The notes under the pieces: model-generated | What the model was told of the DNA's origin: nothing | The model's input: only the letters and a program-made list of their open reading frames with translations | Databases searched by the model: none | Position numbers and translations under genes: made by a program | NCBI GenBank assembly: GCA_001606155.1 | Contig: LODT01000035.1 | Coordinates: 796,658 to 860,657 of the forward strand | Length of the DNA stretch: 64,000 nt | Direction of reading: 5' to 3' | DNA from: Tieghemostelium lacteum | Taxonomy: Eukaryota > Evosea > Eumycetozoa > Dictyosteliales > Raperosteliaceae | Part shown: piece by piece, positions 40,737 through 51,160 of the stretch | Layout: each line of letters starts with the position of its first letter | How positions within the stretch are numbered: position 1 is the first letter of the stretch

Positions 40737-43713
40737 TCTAATATCACAATAGAATAAAAAAAAAATATGTTAATATATTAAATCAATAAATACATGTGTG
40801 ATTATTATTTTTTTTCTAATAATAATGCTTTTGATGTTTTTACCAAATCGATCATAATTACTTTTAATATTATAAATTGGTATTACAAATAAATTAATAT
40901 TATGAAGTCTTTTTGTAAATATATATATATTTTTTTGTTATTTTTTTTTGTTATTGATATGATTATTTCTTTTTTTTTTGTGTCTAATTTAAAAACTAAA
41001 ATAAAAGAAATATTTTAAAATGTTAGTAATCAATCAGTCAATTGAGTTGAACAAAATGTAATGAATGAATAATAAAATTAATTTTTTTTTTATGATTTTA
41101 AAACAAATCAATCAAAGAATAGTCACACTGTAAATAATAGTTGTTGATTGTTTGGAGTTGGATTTGCAGATTAGTGTGTAATATTACAGGCTATGAATGT
41201 GTAGTGGTACTACTGTTGAATTCTTTGAGAATATTCCACCTTTTCAATCTTTAATATAATTATTTTTTTTTTAAATATTTTGATTATCACAAGTAGCGGA
41301 ATAATTATATATAATAATACTAGATTTGGAGAAAGGGGGTATTGTTATCAATTTTTAAAAAAAAATAAATACAAAGTGGGAGAGTCAAAATAAACTATAA
41401 ATATATAATGAGATTTTTAAAAGAGAAAGATAAGGAAAGAAAGAGAGAGATGGAGTATTGGTGGTCTCTACTACTTATTAATCAATCTAAATAGTTTAAT
41501 ATTTGAAAAAAAAACAAAATAACATAAAAACAGGAATATTGAATAGTTTTTGAAAATATATCAAATCTCTTTCCTTTTGGATATTATTATTATTAATATC
41601 AAAATGATTATTATTATTATTATTATAATATAAAAATTAATTATATGTTTGTTTCTTTCTTTCTTTCATCTTCCAATTAAACAATTATTGTAATTGTGGG
41701 AGTGTTTGTTTGAATTTGGTCATTACCATAATTATTAAAACTCTGTGTGGATAGTTTCTAAATTATTAAAATACTAACTACTCTAAATTATTTGACTTCA
41801 CAAAAACAACAAAAAAATAAATAAAAAAAAATACAAATATTATTTATTTGTTGTGAAAAAGATAATATTTTAGAGAGATTTTGGAAATAAATAAATTGTG
41901 TACTACTCGAATATTAAATTATTTTTTGGCAGTAGTAAAAGGGGTTTGATTAATTTTTTTTAGTCAAACACAACTTTGGGGTGTTGGTGGTGAAGTAGTG
42001 TGTGTTCTATAAATGTCAACAATAGCAGTAGTAACAACAGAACAACAAGTAACGAAGATACACAAATTTGCTTTTACTTTTTTAATAAATTATTATAATG
42101 TTGAGATATTATTCTTGCTTTAATTCTTTGTCCAATTTTATACTTGTCTTTATTAGAACACACACTCTTATATTCCAACACTAATTTTATTATTTATAAA
42201 AACGAAATCTTAAACAACTACACCAAAACAAATAATTATAATAGTTATAATAGGATCTTTAAAAAAATTTTTTAATAACACAAATTTGATGATGTTGATG
42301 TGACACTACCAAATATAGTGTGGTTGATGATTTTGATTTTTTATAATTAAAAAAAAAATAGTAGGTGTTGGGGTTATAGAATAGAAACTTACCTTTACAG
42401 ATTAGATTTATAAGTGAATGATCTTAGTATATAGTAGAAATAATTACTATAACAATAAGGTTATTAAAATTGACAAAATATATATATATAGGTATATATA
42501 TTTTATAATAAATAATATTTAATATGAAATTGAAAAGGGGGAAATGGGGTGGAAAGAGATCTTTGATTTCTTTTTAAAAATCTAATAAATAATTTTAATA
42601 AATAAGTTTGAAGGTGTGAAGTGAACAAGTAATATATTATATATTTTAAAAGAAAAAAAGAGAGAGAGTGCAAAAGTTAAACTCTCTTTTTTGAAGTTGA
42701 TATGTGAATAAGTAAATAAATAATAAAATAATGAAATAAAAATAAATAAAAAGTTACTTTTTCTATTTGTTGTTGTGTTGCACTGTATTTGATGAATTAC
42801 TTGTTGATTTAATCAAATATGATTCACAGTAAAAAGGTTAGAAAATATGTTGTGTTTGATATAAATCAAAATCACACATTCTATGTATGGGTGTTTTTAT
42901 TTAGAGGTGTTGAGTTAGTAGGGGTGTGGGTGTTCAAACACAATTTTGATTTGAATTATTTTTTTTAATATATTGCAAACGTGTGAATAAAATGGGAGGT
43001 GGTGGTGAGGGTGGGTGGGTGAAACAGTAAAATGATCAAGATTTATAGCATGTTATCTGTTTTTGATATTTAATGTTTCAAATTAAAAGGGCATTTTAAT
43101 CACAACCACAACAAATCAAAATTAAAAAACAGAAGCACCTATATATTCTTTGTTGTTATTGATATTTTGTGATGAGCTAGATAGAGGTATATATTTGTGC
43201 ATTGATTGATTGAATAATAAAACTATTACTTTTATTGGTGCTATCATTCACACAAACTAAAAACCCATTTTCTGAGTAGAAGTGTATTGATCTATTTTTG
43301 AATTCACTTTGATGATTAAATTACTTTCAGTTAGTGTTCTATTCTACTACTTCTACTATTTTTTTAAAAACGTTTAAAGATTGTTTTCTAAATCATGCCA
43401 ATAGCATTTAAAATAAACACTCGTAATTTGTTATCATCGACATTTTTAATATTTTGATTGCCATTTCACTTGTTATGTAAGACAATAATAAAAAAAATAA
43501 AAAAACACCTTCAAAATAGCAATGAAAAATTTGTAAATAATCTAAAATGGAAAGAATAGAAAGTAGAATGAATAATCCATGTCCTTGTGATGTCACTCAT
43601 TCAATTTTTTATTTTTAAAATATTAAATGGTTGTTTTGTTATTACCAACCTCTTTACAAAATCATAATGTTGATTTTTTCAAACTATTAACTATAATAAA
43701 ATATTAATTTTAT
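40737..43713. promoter_or_regulatory. 3-kb intergenic region upstream of dcsA
   Basis: No supported gene. It contains an (ATT)n-like microsatellite at 41583-41625, many A/T tracts, and GBF-like G/T boxes: 41978-42004, 42921-42935 (GGGGTGTGGGTGTTC) and 43000-43021 (GGTGG...GGGTGGGTGGGTG). On the reverse strand a perfect AAG|GTAAGT donor (donor base 42392) and a TAG acceptor two bases before the dcsA ATG (40738-40739) would define a 1655-bp leader intron. A 36-codon frame at 42013-42123 (MSTIAVVTTEQQ...) is noted but unsupported. The right end is the 3' flank of the NSF gene. Confidence 0.5.
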
Positions 43714-46018
43714 TTAAATATGTTTTAATTGGAATTCAGTTAACATATATTTTAGATTTTCAACAGGGTCACCTTTTTCTTGTCTAGCCATTTCAATAAT
43801 CATAATGAGTTGTTTGATAGTTACACGATCATTAAAGTATTGAGAAGCCAATTCAGCTTCTTTAGAAGAGAATGCACCCAATTCCTGAAGAATAGCTTTG
43901 AACTCTGATTTTTTGGTAATGGATGGAGTTTCAACTTGAATTGGGAAACAATCCATAAGATCCATGTCACGTAGAACAGATGGATTGGAAGTTGTTGAGA
44001 GAATGAGTAATCTACCTTTCTTTGGTGGAGTCTTTTTATACAATACATGTAGAGTCTGTAGAATGAGATTTGAGAATCTAGGTCCAATTGGAACATACTC
44101 AATCAAACGTTCAATATCATCAATAATGATACATGACAATGGTGTTTTGTAACTGTCTTCAAATGCTTTGGTGATACGTTGAGCTTTAGCAGTTTCGGTC
44201 ATACCCAACATATCCTGTGGACTGATAATACGAACAAATGGGAATTCAGATTGTTTAGCAAAGTAGGTTGCAAGAGATGACTTTCCACTTCCTGGTTCAC
44301 CAGTTAACAATACACTAACCAATGGAGTTCTGAGTGAGGTTTTAACCTGCTCAATAAAGAGTTTTCCAGAGTTTGCAACCTTTTCAAATTCACTTCCATA
44401 ATTGACAATACCATTGTGTGCATAGTTTTCATATTGGTCTTCTACAGCACCGAATCCTGGTTTAACCTCTGAAATGGCTCTACGGAAATCTTGGTCTGTG
44501 ACCTTGATATCATCTGGTTTGATTTCCATATTTGTAAGGTTCTTGGTATCGATTTGTCTAGAGAATGTATAAGAAGCAGCAGCCTTTACAACACCTTCAA
44601 TTTCAGCACCACTGTAGTTCTTTGTCTCTTTAGCATAGGCAGCAAGGTTAACTGAACTATCTAATGCATTGTTCTTCTTCATTTTTGCAGTGTGGATAGT
44701 AAATATTTGTTCACGACCCTCTTCGTTAGGTAATGAGATTTCTACATGAACCTCCAAACGACCAGGTCTCAAAAGAGCATCATCAATCATTTCTTTTCTA
44801 TTAGTCATACCAATGACTAAGATATTATTGAGAGATTCCACACCATCAATCATTGCTAGAAGTTGATTGACTACAGAATCACCTACACCAGAGTCACCTT
44901 GTCTGGTACCTCTAGTCTTGCAAATGGCATCCAACTCATCAAGAATGATGATATGTAATCCTGAATTTTCACCCTTTTGCTTCTGTTCAATTTCAGCTTC
45001 TCTAAAGAGCATTCTTACATTGTTTTCAGAACCACCTACATATTTATCCAAAATTGATGGACCTGAAACGAGTTTAGGTTCACGACCATTAAGCATCTTA
45101 CCAATCTGTCTGGCAATGAGTGTCTTACCAGTACCTGGTGGTCCATACAATAGCATACCTCTAACATGGTTTACACCCAACTTTGTAATAAGTGAAGGTG
45201 GGAACAATCTACTGGCAAAAGCTCTTCTGAAAATATCTCTAAATTCTGCATCCAAACCACCAATACCCATATTTTCAAAATCCCAATCAATTTTGAACAT
45301 ATTAGATTTCAATGAAAGATCTCCGTTAGTCTCTATATCCAATCTAGAACCTTCTGCTTTGACCAATAGTATCTGTGTTATACCTGATAGCATACCAAAA
45401 GTTCCTTTTGGATTGGAACTATCTGGAGATAATTGAATCTTTTCTACTTTTAATCTCAATGGTTGATTACCAAAAGCGACCATAGCAATGACCTGACCAG
45501 GTGTAAGAATCTGGTTATCGTAATCACTTAAAAATTGACCAATCACCGATTGGGCATCTGCTTTACCATCACTACCTGCTTTAAAACAGTCAACTACTAA
45601 TGTTATACTAGTTAGCATTAATAACTCTGGTTCGTATATTTCTACATTACAAGTGGCATTTACAGTACCAACTTGCATCCAATCTCTTTGTACTCTAGAT
45701 AACATTATATTTCTTACTGGTACATTCCCAGTTGGACTATAGTTATACATATTAGTTAGTACTAACAACTTCCAACTATACAACTTTTTGATAATATACT
45801 TACGCAGCAGATAATATAAACTTATTATTAACAATTACATAGTTTGTATTAATACGTCTTTGTGAACCATTTGGAAACATTTCTTTGAATTTCTGTTCTG
45901 ATATAAAGCATCTGTTGGTATATGATTGTTCTTCATTGGTCATACCTTGTGGTATGAATACAGTATCATTTACTTCGGCACCAGCCATACCGCCACCACG
46001 AATATTACTATAACTCAT
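43714..46018 (-). CDS. nsfA: N-ethylmaleimide-sensitive factor (NSF/Sec18)
   Basis: Complement(join(43714..45736, 45804..46018)), 745 aa, the normal NSF length. The 67-bp intron (GTAAGT...TAG, phase 2, with TACTAAC upstream) joins YVIVNNKFILSA to PTGNVPVRNIMLSRVQRDW inside the N domain. D1 has Walker A GPPGTGKT and Walker B IIILDELDA, and the GIGGLDAEFRDIFRRAFASR region unique to NSF. D2 has GEPGSGKSS and CIIIDDIERL. NSF hexamers use ATP to pull apart SNARE complexes with the help of alpha-SNAP after membrane fusion (established). No unusual residues seen. Confidence 0.97.
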
Positions 46019-46279
46019 TAAATCTGTGTTTTTTTTATAAATAAATATTGAATATTAATTAAAAATTGTTATATTTGTGTAATAGAGATTTTTTTTTTTT
46101 TCTTTTTAAAAATTAATAATTCTGCAAAAAAAAATTATTTGAATTACAAAGAAACTTGATTTCTCTTGATTTTTGCTGTTGACTCAAAAGGGGTGATCGA
46201 CGTTTGCAAAAGAAATTTTATTGTTAAGAATATTTATAATTAATATTAATAATAAATTGCAAAGATAATTTATTGTATT

Positions 46280-46936
46280 TTACATGGGAATATCTACTAT
46301 AGTTGGGGAGACTTCATTTTCATTTAAATTTTTTAAAAATACATGATAATGGAATACTTCTTTGATACTTTGAAGATGATGTGGATTTACAAAAAATAAA
46401 TAGTCAACACCATGAGTTCTGTTAAAGAACTTGGATAGGTATTGTTTGGCCTCATCAAATGACATTGGTTTCAGACACCACAGTATCCAATGTGAGATTG
46501 GTTCCTCACAACTGTATGGGAAATCGTTTGGTCTTATAACCAGTCTTTGTTTGATACCTTCGTCTCTAACGACACGTTTCTTTATCTGTACTACTCTTTG
46601 GCTACTGTTATCAAGTTCCTCTGTACTTGTACCACCACTACTGCCATTACACATAACAGGTGTAGAAGTACTACTACTTGCACTAGTGCAATCACCACAA
46701 ACTATATTTTCATGATCTACAATCACATCTTCCAATGGAAATTGAAAAACTTTAGATAATATATAATCTTTAATTGAAAGGTAATTTGATCTCACCCAAA
46801 CCATATGTTCTAACATTGATTCTTGTACTGCATCTTTTCTACCCAGTTCATGTAGTCTAGATTCAAATATAATCTTTTCTAAATCCTTCCATGATTTAGT
46901 GTAATCTTTAATTTCTCTTGAACTGTCTATTAACAT
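46280..46936 (-). CDS. DUF3605 family protein
   Basis: Single exon, 218 aa. The conserved block RLVIRPNDFPYSCEEPISHW then ILWCLKPMS (about residues 130-160) followed by FFNRTHGVDYLFFVNPHHLQ SIKEVFHYHVFL (about 168-200) is the signature of DUF3605, a family found in fungi and protists with the motif N-D-x-PY-x-x-x-x-x-IxHxxxW. The N-terminal half is helical and contains a Cys/Ser-rich low-complexity insert (CGDCTSASSSTSTPVMCNG). Function unknown; His-rich, Trp-rich conserved positions hint at a nucleotide- or metal-related enzyme, but this is a guess. Confidence 0.75.
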   Translation of the reverse strand: MLIDSSREIKDYTKSWKDLEKIIFESRLHELGRKDAVQESMLEHMVWVRSNYLSIKDYILSKVFQFPLEDVIVDHENIVCGDCTSASSSTSTPVMCNGSSGGTSTEELDNSSQRVVQIKKRVVRDEGIKQRLVIRPNDFPYSCEEPISHWILWCLKPMSFDEAKQYLSKFFNRTHGVDYLFFVNPHHLQSIKEVFHYHVFLKNLNENEVSPTIVDIPM

Positions 46937-47500
46937 ATTATCACAAAATACTGATTCTAATAATCACACTATTCTTATAAGAATAACTTTTCTATTATAT
47001 AATTATTTATGTATATTAAATGATACCTTTTTATATCAATACAGTGACACTTTAAAGTTTTTTGAGGTCACCTTTGTACTAGAAATATTAAAGAAGGTTT
47101 TTCCCTCGCATGCTCGAAAAAGATAGATTTCTTTTTCCGTCCTATGTAATTATCGATAAACTGCAAATATCTAAAAAAAAAAAAAAAAAATAGAAATGAA
47201 ATTTCTTTAATTTAGGCAACAAAAATAGATCAATCTACATTTTAAATGAATTCATCTTAAAATTTATTTTTATTTATATATTCATCTTTAAATTATATTA
47301 ATGTAAATTTTAACCTGCATTTATTTTAGATGTATAAATCTCACTATATATAAAAAGTTTATCATAAAGTTTTAAAACTCGAAAATTTGTAATTATCCAT
47401 TTGAAAAAATATCGAAAATATCTAAGAATAAAATTTATAAATTTTATTTCCCACCTTTTCATTGTTTAAGGTTGTTTGTATTGTAAAACACTCGGTAAAA

Positions 47501-47558
47501 CCAACTCGGCACAGAATCAAGTTCTATTCAAGGAGGACTTTGTTGTTTCTTGAGTTGG
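47501..47558. repeat. 58-bp imperfect palindrome
   Basis: CCAACTCGG (47501-47509) can pair with TTGAGTTGG (47550-47558), seven Watson-Crick plus two G-U pairs, enclosing about 40 nt that is richer in G and C than the flanks. Inside, TCAAG occurs twice 11 bp apart. It could be the stem of a small RNA or the trace of a short mobile element; no sequence evidence decides between them. Confidence 0.35.
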
Positions 47559-47607
47559 CATATTAAAATCTGATTTTTTCTTGCTGTAATTTAGTTTTAT
47601 GTTCTCA

Positions 47608-47811
47608 TTACTTTTCTATATATTTGTCCAATCTTTCTGTATCTTTAAAATATCTTCTGATTTTCTTATCCACTTCTTCATTACTCATTCTATTTTCTAA
47701 ATAATTTGCAATTTTTAAGTCATATGGGTAATCGCCTTCGAGACCTAGCTTTAAACTTGATAGCATATCAATTTGGTAGTCTGCCCATTTTTTTGGCAGT
47801 GCCCAATTAAT
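47608..47811 (-). pseudogene. 3' remnant of an unidentified protein-coding gene
   Basis: A reverse-strand frame of 67 codons without an ATG reads NWALPKKWADYQIDMLSSLK, LGLEGDYPYDLKIANYLENR, then EEVDKKIRRYFKDTERLDKY and a stop. Composition and order are clearly protein-like (charged helices, two Trp). A further stretch upstream (about 47830-47900) also looks coding (KENDQVIIILNNHCKLKC) but is not in continuous frame with it, and I find no splice pair that connects them. I take it as the degraded end of a gene or gene family member. Family not recognised. Confidence 0.5.
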
Positions 47812-48125
47812 TTAGATATGGATTCTTAAGTGCATTTGAGTTTACAATGATTGTTCAATATTATAATTACTTGGTCATTTTCTTTCCAATTTTATATAGA
47901 GTTGTTCATTCTGAATCCATATTTATTTATTGAAATTAAACCCCACCACTTTACAAATGTATTAACATTAAAATAATTCAAAACTTTTCAATTAAAAAAA
48001 GTGTAAAGAAATTTCAAAAAGTAAATAAACTTTGAATTTGAATTCTTTATTTATAGAGCATGATACTACGATGATTTAGATTACAATAATTCACTTTTTT
48101 TAAATTTTTTTTGATTTTAAAACCA

Positions 48126-50234
48126 ATGTTGAAGGTACTGCTGAGCAAAAATGTTCTGTTATTGAATAATCAAATATACAAAGTAACTCTAAAAAGATGT
48201 TATAGTAGTAGTAGTAGTAGTAATAGTTGTGGATTATTTGGAGTTGGTACATTACAAGGTGCCAATTGGGATAGATTGTGTAGAGAGAAAGAAGAGAATA
48301 TCAATGAGATTTGTAGAGATGTAACTTCAAAAGATATTAGAAATGTTAAGGATCTAAAATATATTGCGCATAAGATTGACCAAATATCACAGGATATATG
48401 TACAGTTACAGATACTTCTCAGTATGCCATTAATGTCTTTAGAAACAGTTCAAATAGTCTCAATAAACTTCACTTTGAACAAGCATATAAAAGTCTACAG
48501 ACATTTGGTGGAATAGTGCATAGGTTGAATGCCGATGTACCTTTGTTTGATAAACTTAAACAAACTCAACAACATCAACTCTTTAGTCAACTTCCTTTCG
48601 ATTACCAGAGAAACATTAATGAGACTGTAAAGGAATCCGAACAGAATGGTATCAATCTACCTCTAGACCAAAGAAATAACCTTATAAGGTACAAAGAAGG
48701 CATAGATTACCTAGGTTCACAACTTGACCATCTATACAATGGAAATGATACCGGCGATGACCTTCCACAACTCAAAAACGTACCTGAATCAGCACTTGTC
48801 GATTTGCCATCTGAGTTTATGCAGTACTGTCAAAAACAGGTGAATGGAAAGTTCACTTTAAAACTCTACAGTTTTATGGCAAATGGGATATTGAGATACT
48901 CCCACGACAGTGAGATTAGAGAGAAAGTCTATAATTTGACAAATAGTAATAAAAGTGGTACTTTGATAGCGCAGACTTTGAGTGGTATTATAACTCAAAG
49001 AAATCTAATGGCAAATCAATTGGGGTATAGAGACTTTGCACAATATGATTTATCGACAAAATTAATGAAGACTCCTGAAAGTGTTTCGGAATTCTTATGG
49101 AATTTGTCTACAAGAACTAAAGAGCAATCCGATAAGGAACTGGATTTGATGATAAAGGTTAACAATGGTCAGCCTATAAAGATGTCTGATCATGCCTATC
49201 TAAAGAACCAGATTCTTTCACAATATGCTGATGTCACAGGTCAACTAAACCAATACTTTTCCTATGAAAATGTGTTTCAAGGATTAGATATATTCTGTCA
49301 GGATCTATTTGGTCTGACATTTCGAAGAGTTCCAATGGAGGAGGGTGAATGTGGTTACAATGAAGATGATATAATTAAAATGGAATTACACTCTCCAACT
49401 GAAGGTACACTAGGATACTGTTACATTGATTTATGGTCAACTCCAAATCGACCAAAATCCTCAAACAACACTCTCTCCATACAATTGGGGTGTATAAAAA
49501 GTGAATTTATAGATTTCTCTGAAAAACCTCAACAAGGTCACAAGAAATCACTTGATCTAACACATTACCAAATACCTCGAGTTGGAATGTCATGTGACTG
49601 GTCTAGAAGTCACACGATATCCTATGATCAAGTTCTAGTCCTTTTCCATGAATTTGGACACTGTCTCAATATCCTTCTATCCAGATGCAATTTTCAAAAT
49701 CTCTGTGGTACCAGAGGACCTATTGACTTTGTAGAGATTCCTAGTTCACTCATGGAATGTTTTATGAGATACTACCCATTCATCTCAAAATTTGCACGAG
49801 ACTCTCAAGGTAGAACGCTACCACAAGACCTCTTTGACCAGTACCTCCAAAATCATAACCTATTCCGAGGCATTAACACTCAAGAGCAGATATGTCTTGC
49901 TCTATTTTGTCTGAATGTCTACAATCACAATTTCCCAAACACCAATCAATCCCTTGAAAAACTTATGCAAAAATATTATAATGAAATTCTAGGTTATACT
50001 GGTGAAATTGGTAATCAATTTCTTTCTAAACTACCTCACCTATATTACTACGGTCCCAGCTACTATTGTTATCTTCTAGATCAACATTACGCAGACCAAA
50101 TATGGAAGAATCTATTTGATTCAGGTAAGAATATCTCATTACAATCTGGTAATTTTTGGAGAAAGAATTTCCTAGAGTTGGGTGCTTCCTGTGATTTAGA
50201 TACTGTACTCAATAAATTTATAAAATCCAACTAA
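48126..50234 (+). CDS. mipep: mitochondrial intermediate peptidase (M3 family)
   Basis: Single exon, 702 aa from ATG 48126 (the frame extends upstream only with TTG). The first about 35 residues (MLKVLLSKNVLLLNNQIYKV TLKRCYSSSSSS) are basic and Ser-rich, a mitochondrial presequence. FGVGTLQGANWDRLC is the typical MIPEP start after the presequence. The zinc site is HEFGH (His508 first) with the third ligand Glu in FVEIPSSLMECF, which fits M3A metallopeptidases. The C-terminal YYGPSYYCYLLDQHYADQIW block is also diagnostic. MIPEP removes an octapeptide from some imported matrix proteins after MPP cleavage (established in yeast and human). No introns seen. Confidence 0.94.
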   Translation: MLKVLLSKNVLLLNNQIYKVTLKRCYSSSSSSNSCGLFGVGTLQGANWDRLCREKEENINEICRDVTSKDIRNVKDLKYIAHKIDQISQDICTVTDTSQYAINVFRNSSNSLNKLHFEQAYKSLQTFGGIVHRLNADVPLFDKLKQTQQHQLFSQLPFDYQRNINETVKESEQNGINLPLDQRNNLIRYKEGIDYLGSQLDHLYNGNDTGDDLPQLKNVPESALVDLPSEFMQYCQKQVNGKFTLKLYSFMANGILRYSHDSEIREKVYNLTNSNKSGTLIAQTLSGIITQRNLMANQLGYRDFAQYDLSTKLMKTPESVSEFLWNLSTRTKEQSDKELDLMIKVNNGQPIKMSDHAYLKNQILSQYADVTGQLNQYFSYENVFQGLDIFCQDLFGLTFRRVPMEEGECGYNEDDIIKMELHSPTEGTLGYCYIDLWSTPNRPKSSNNTLSIQLGCIKSEFIDFSEKPQQGHKKSLDLTHYQIPRVGMSCDWSRSHTISYDQVLVLFHEFGHCLNILLSRCNFQNLCGTRGPIDFVEIPSSLMECFMRYYPFISKFARDSQGRTLPQDLFDQYLQNHNLFRGINTQEQICLALFCLNVYNHNFPNTNQSLEKLMQKYYNEILGYTGEIGNQFLSKLPHLYYYGPSYYCYLLDQHYADQIWKNLFDSGKNISLQSGNFWRKNFLELGASCDLDTVLNKFIKSN

Positions 50235-50451
50235 TCACTAAAATTTCATAATACATAATCCAATTGATTATTTTATCAGATCAGATAGTTTATGTAAAAA
50301 TATTGTAACGAATATGCAAAAGTAATTACTTTTTACACATTTTTTTTTTTTCGATCATAAAAAACGAAAATTTTTTTTTATTTTATTATTATTCATTGGA
50401 ATTCTATACCAAATAGTAAGTGTTTATACAAAAAAGAGGATTTAAAAAATA

Positions 50452-50553
50452 TTGGTTTCTTTCATGATGACACGAAAATAAACTCAGCTCTATGATTTTT
50501 AGTGATTTAAACTTATTTTTATCTCACGACAGTCTTCTGACCTTTGAAACCAA
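50452..50553 (+). ncRNA. C/D-box snoRNA candidate 1
   Basis: All marks of a C/D snoRNA are present: an 8-bp perfect terminal stem (TTGGTTTC 50452-50459 with GAAACCAA 50546-50553), box C ATGATGA (50464-50470), box D CTGA (50537-50540), and a box C'-like GTGATTT at 50502-50508. The guide region before box D (50521-50536) is the reverse complement of AAGACTGTCGTGAGAT, which matches the strongly conserved large-subunit rRNA sequence AGACCGTCGTGAGA with one difference. By the D+5 rule the C of AGAC would be 2'-O-methylated. From memory this rRNA segment carries several methylations in yeast. Not intronic; it lies in an intergenic gap with a second candidate. Confidence 0.8.
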
Positions 50554-50730
50554 AAAATATACTTTTTTAAATTCATATTCATAATTGTATATCAAAACAA
50601 GTAAACTAATTAGAGCATTTATTTTCAGATTTTTAATGATTAGTCATTACTCAATTATTTAGTACAGAATTTCATCCGAAAATGTTAAACTCTTTTGCTC
50701 ATAAAATGTAGGTCTTATTACAACTTTATT

Positions 50731-50839
50731 GTTAACAATAGACTTTATGATGATTATTGGACACTATTGAATTATACTTGATATCAACATCAATTTTTAA
50801 AGCGTTATCTATATTTTAAATGTCTGACCTTTTGTTAAC
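50731..50839 (+). ncRNA. C/D-box snoRNA candidate 2
   Basis: About 180 bp downstream of candidate 1 and in the same orientation. It has a perfect 8-bp terminal stem (GTTAACAA 50731-50738 with TTGTTAAC 50832-50839), box C ATGATGA (50747-50753) and box D CTGA (50824-50827). As in candidate 1, box D is followed by CCTT. Box C is 8 nt from the stem, a little further than usual. The guide before box D is very AU-rich (TCTATATTTTAAATGT) and I cannot name an rRNA target. Clustered, independently located snoRNA genes are known in Dictyostelium. Confidence 0.6.
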
Positions 50840-51160
50840 TTTATATATTTTAATATATTTATACATTTTTGAATATATTCTAATATTTCTTCTCTCTTAT
50901 CATTTAACAGTATTTTTAAAGAAACATATTTAAAATAAAATATAATTATTTACTTAATATAACATATTTTTGATTTTTTTAATATCTGTTTTGAGTAATT
51001 ATTTGTTTTCAAAAAAACAATGTCGTAATCAAAAAACGATATGAAATTTCCCAATAGGTTCATCACACACATTTATATTTTTTTTATTTTTTATGATATT
51101 TTAAATTTTATACAAGGTGAAGATAGAGATACAATCAATCATAAATTGGAAGAATAAAGA

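Larger units (their letters stand above)
46937..48125. other. intergenic region with a coding remnant and an inverted repeat
   Basis: About 1.2 kb. Besides the entries at 47501 and 47608 it holds an A17 tract (47174-47190), a slightly GC-raised patch at 47085-47130 and otherwise A/T-rich sequence. The last 60 bases are a T-rich leader for the MIPEP gene. No tRNA or C/D-box signature found. Confidence 0.5.
50235..51160. other. intergenic gap holding the snoRNA pair
   Basis: Apart from the two snoRNA candidates, this gap holds A/T-rich sequence with T tracts (50340-50352, 50370-50381) and the promoter of the phosphate carrier gene. The nearest DUSE-like word is ATCATAA at about 50354-50360, roughly 95 bp before candidate 1, too weak and too far to claim. 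Confidence 0.5.

Noticed and set aside
42013-42123. 36-aa frame MSTIAVVTTEQQ in the dcsA upstream region
   Set aside because: Short, followed by a hydrophobic AT-rich tail, no splice continuation that I could trust and no recognisable family.
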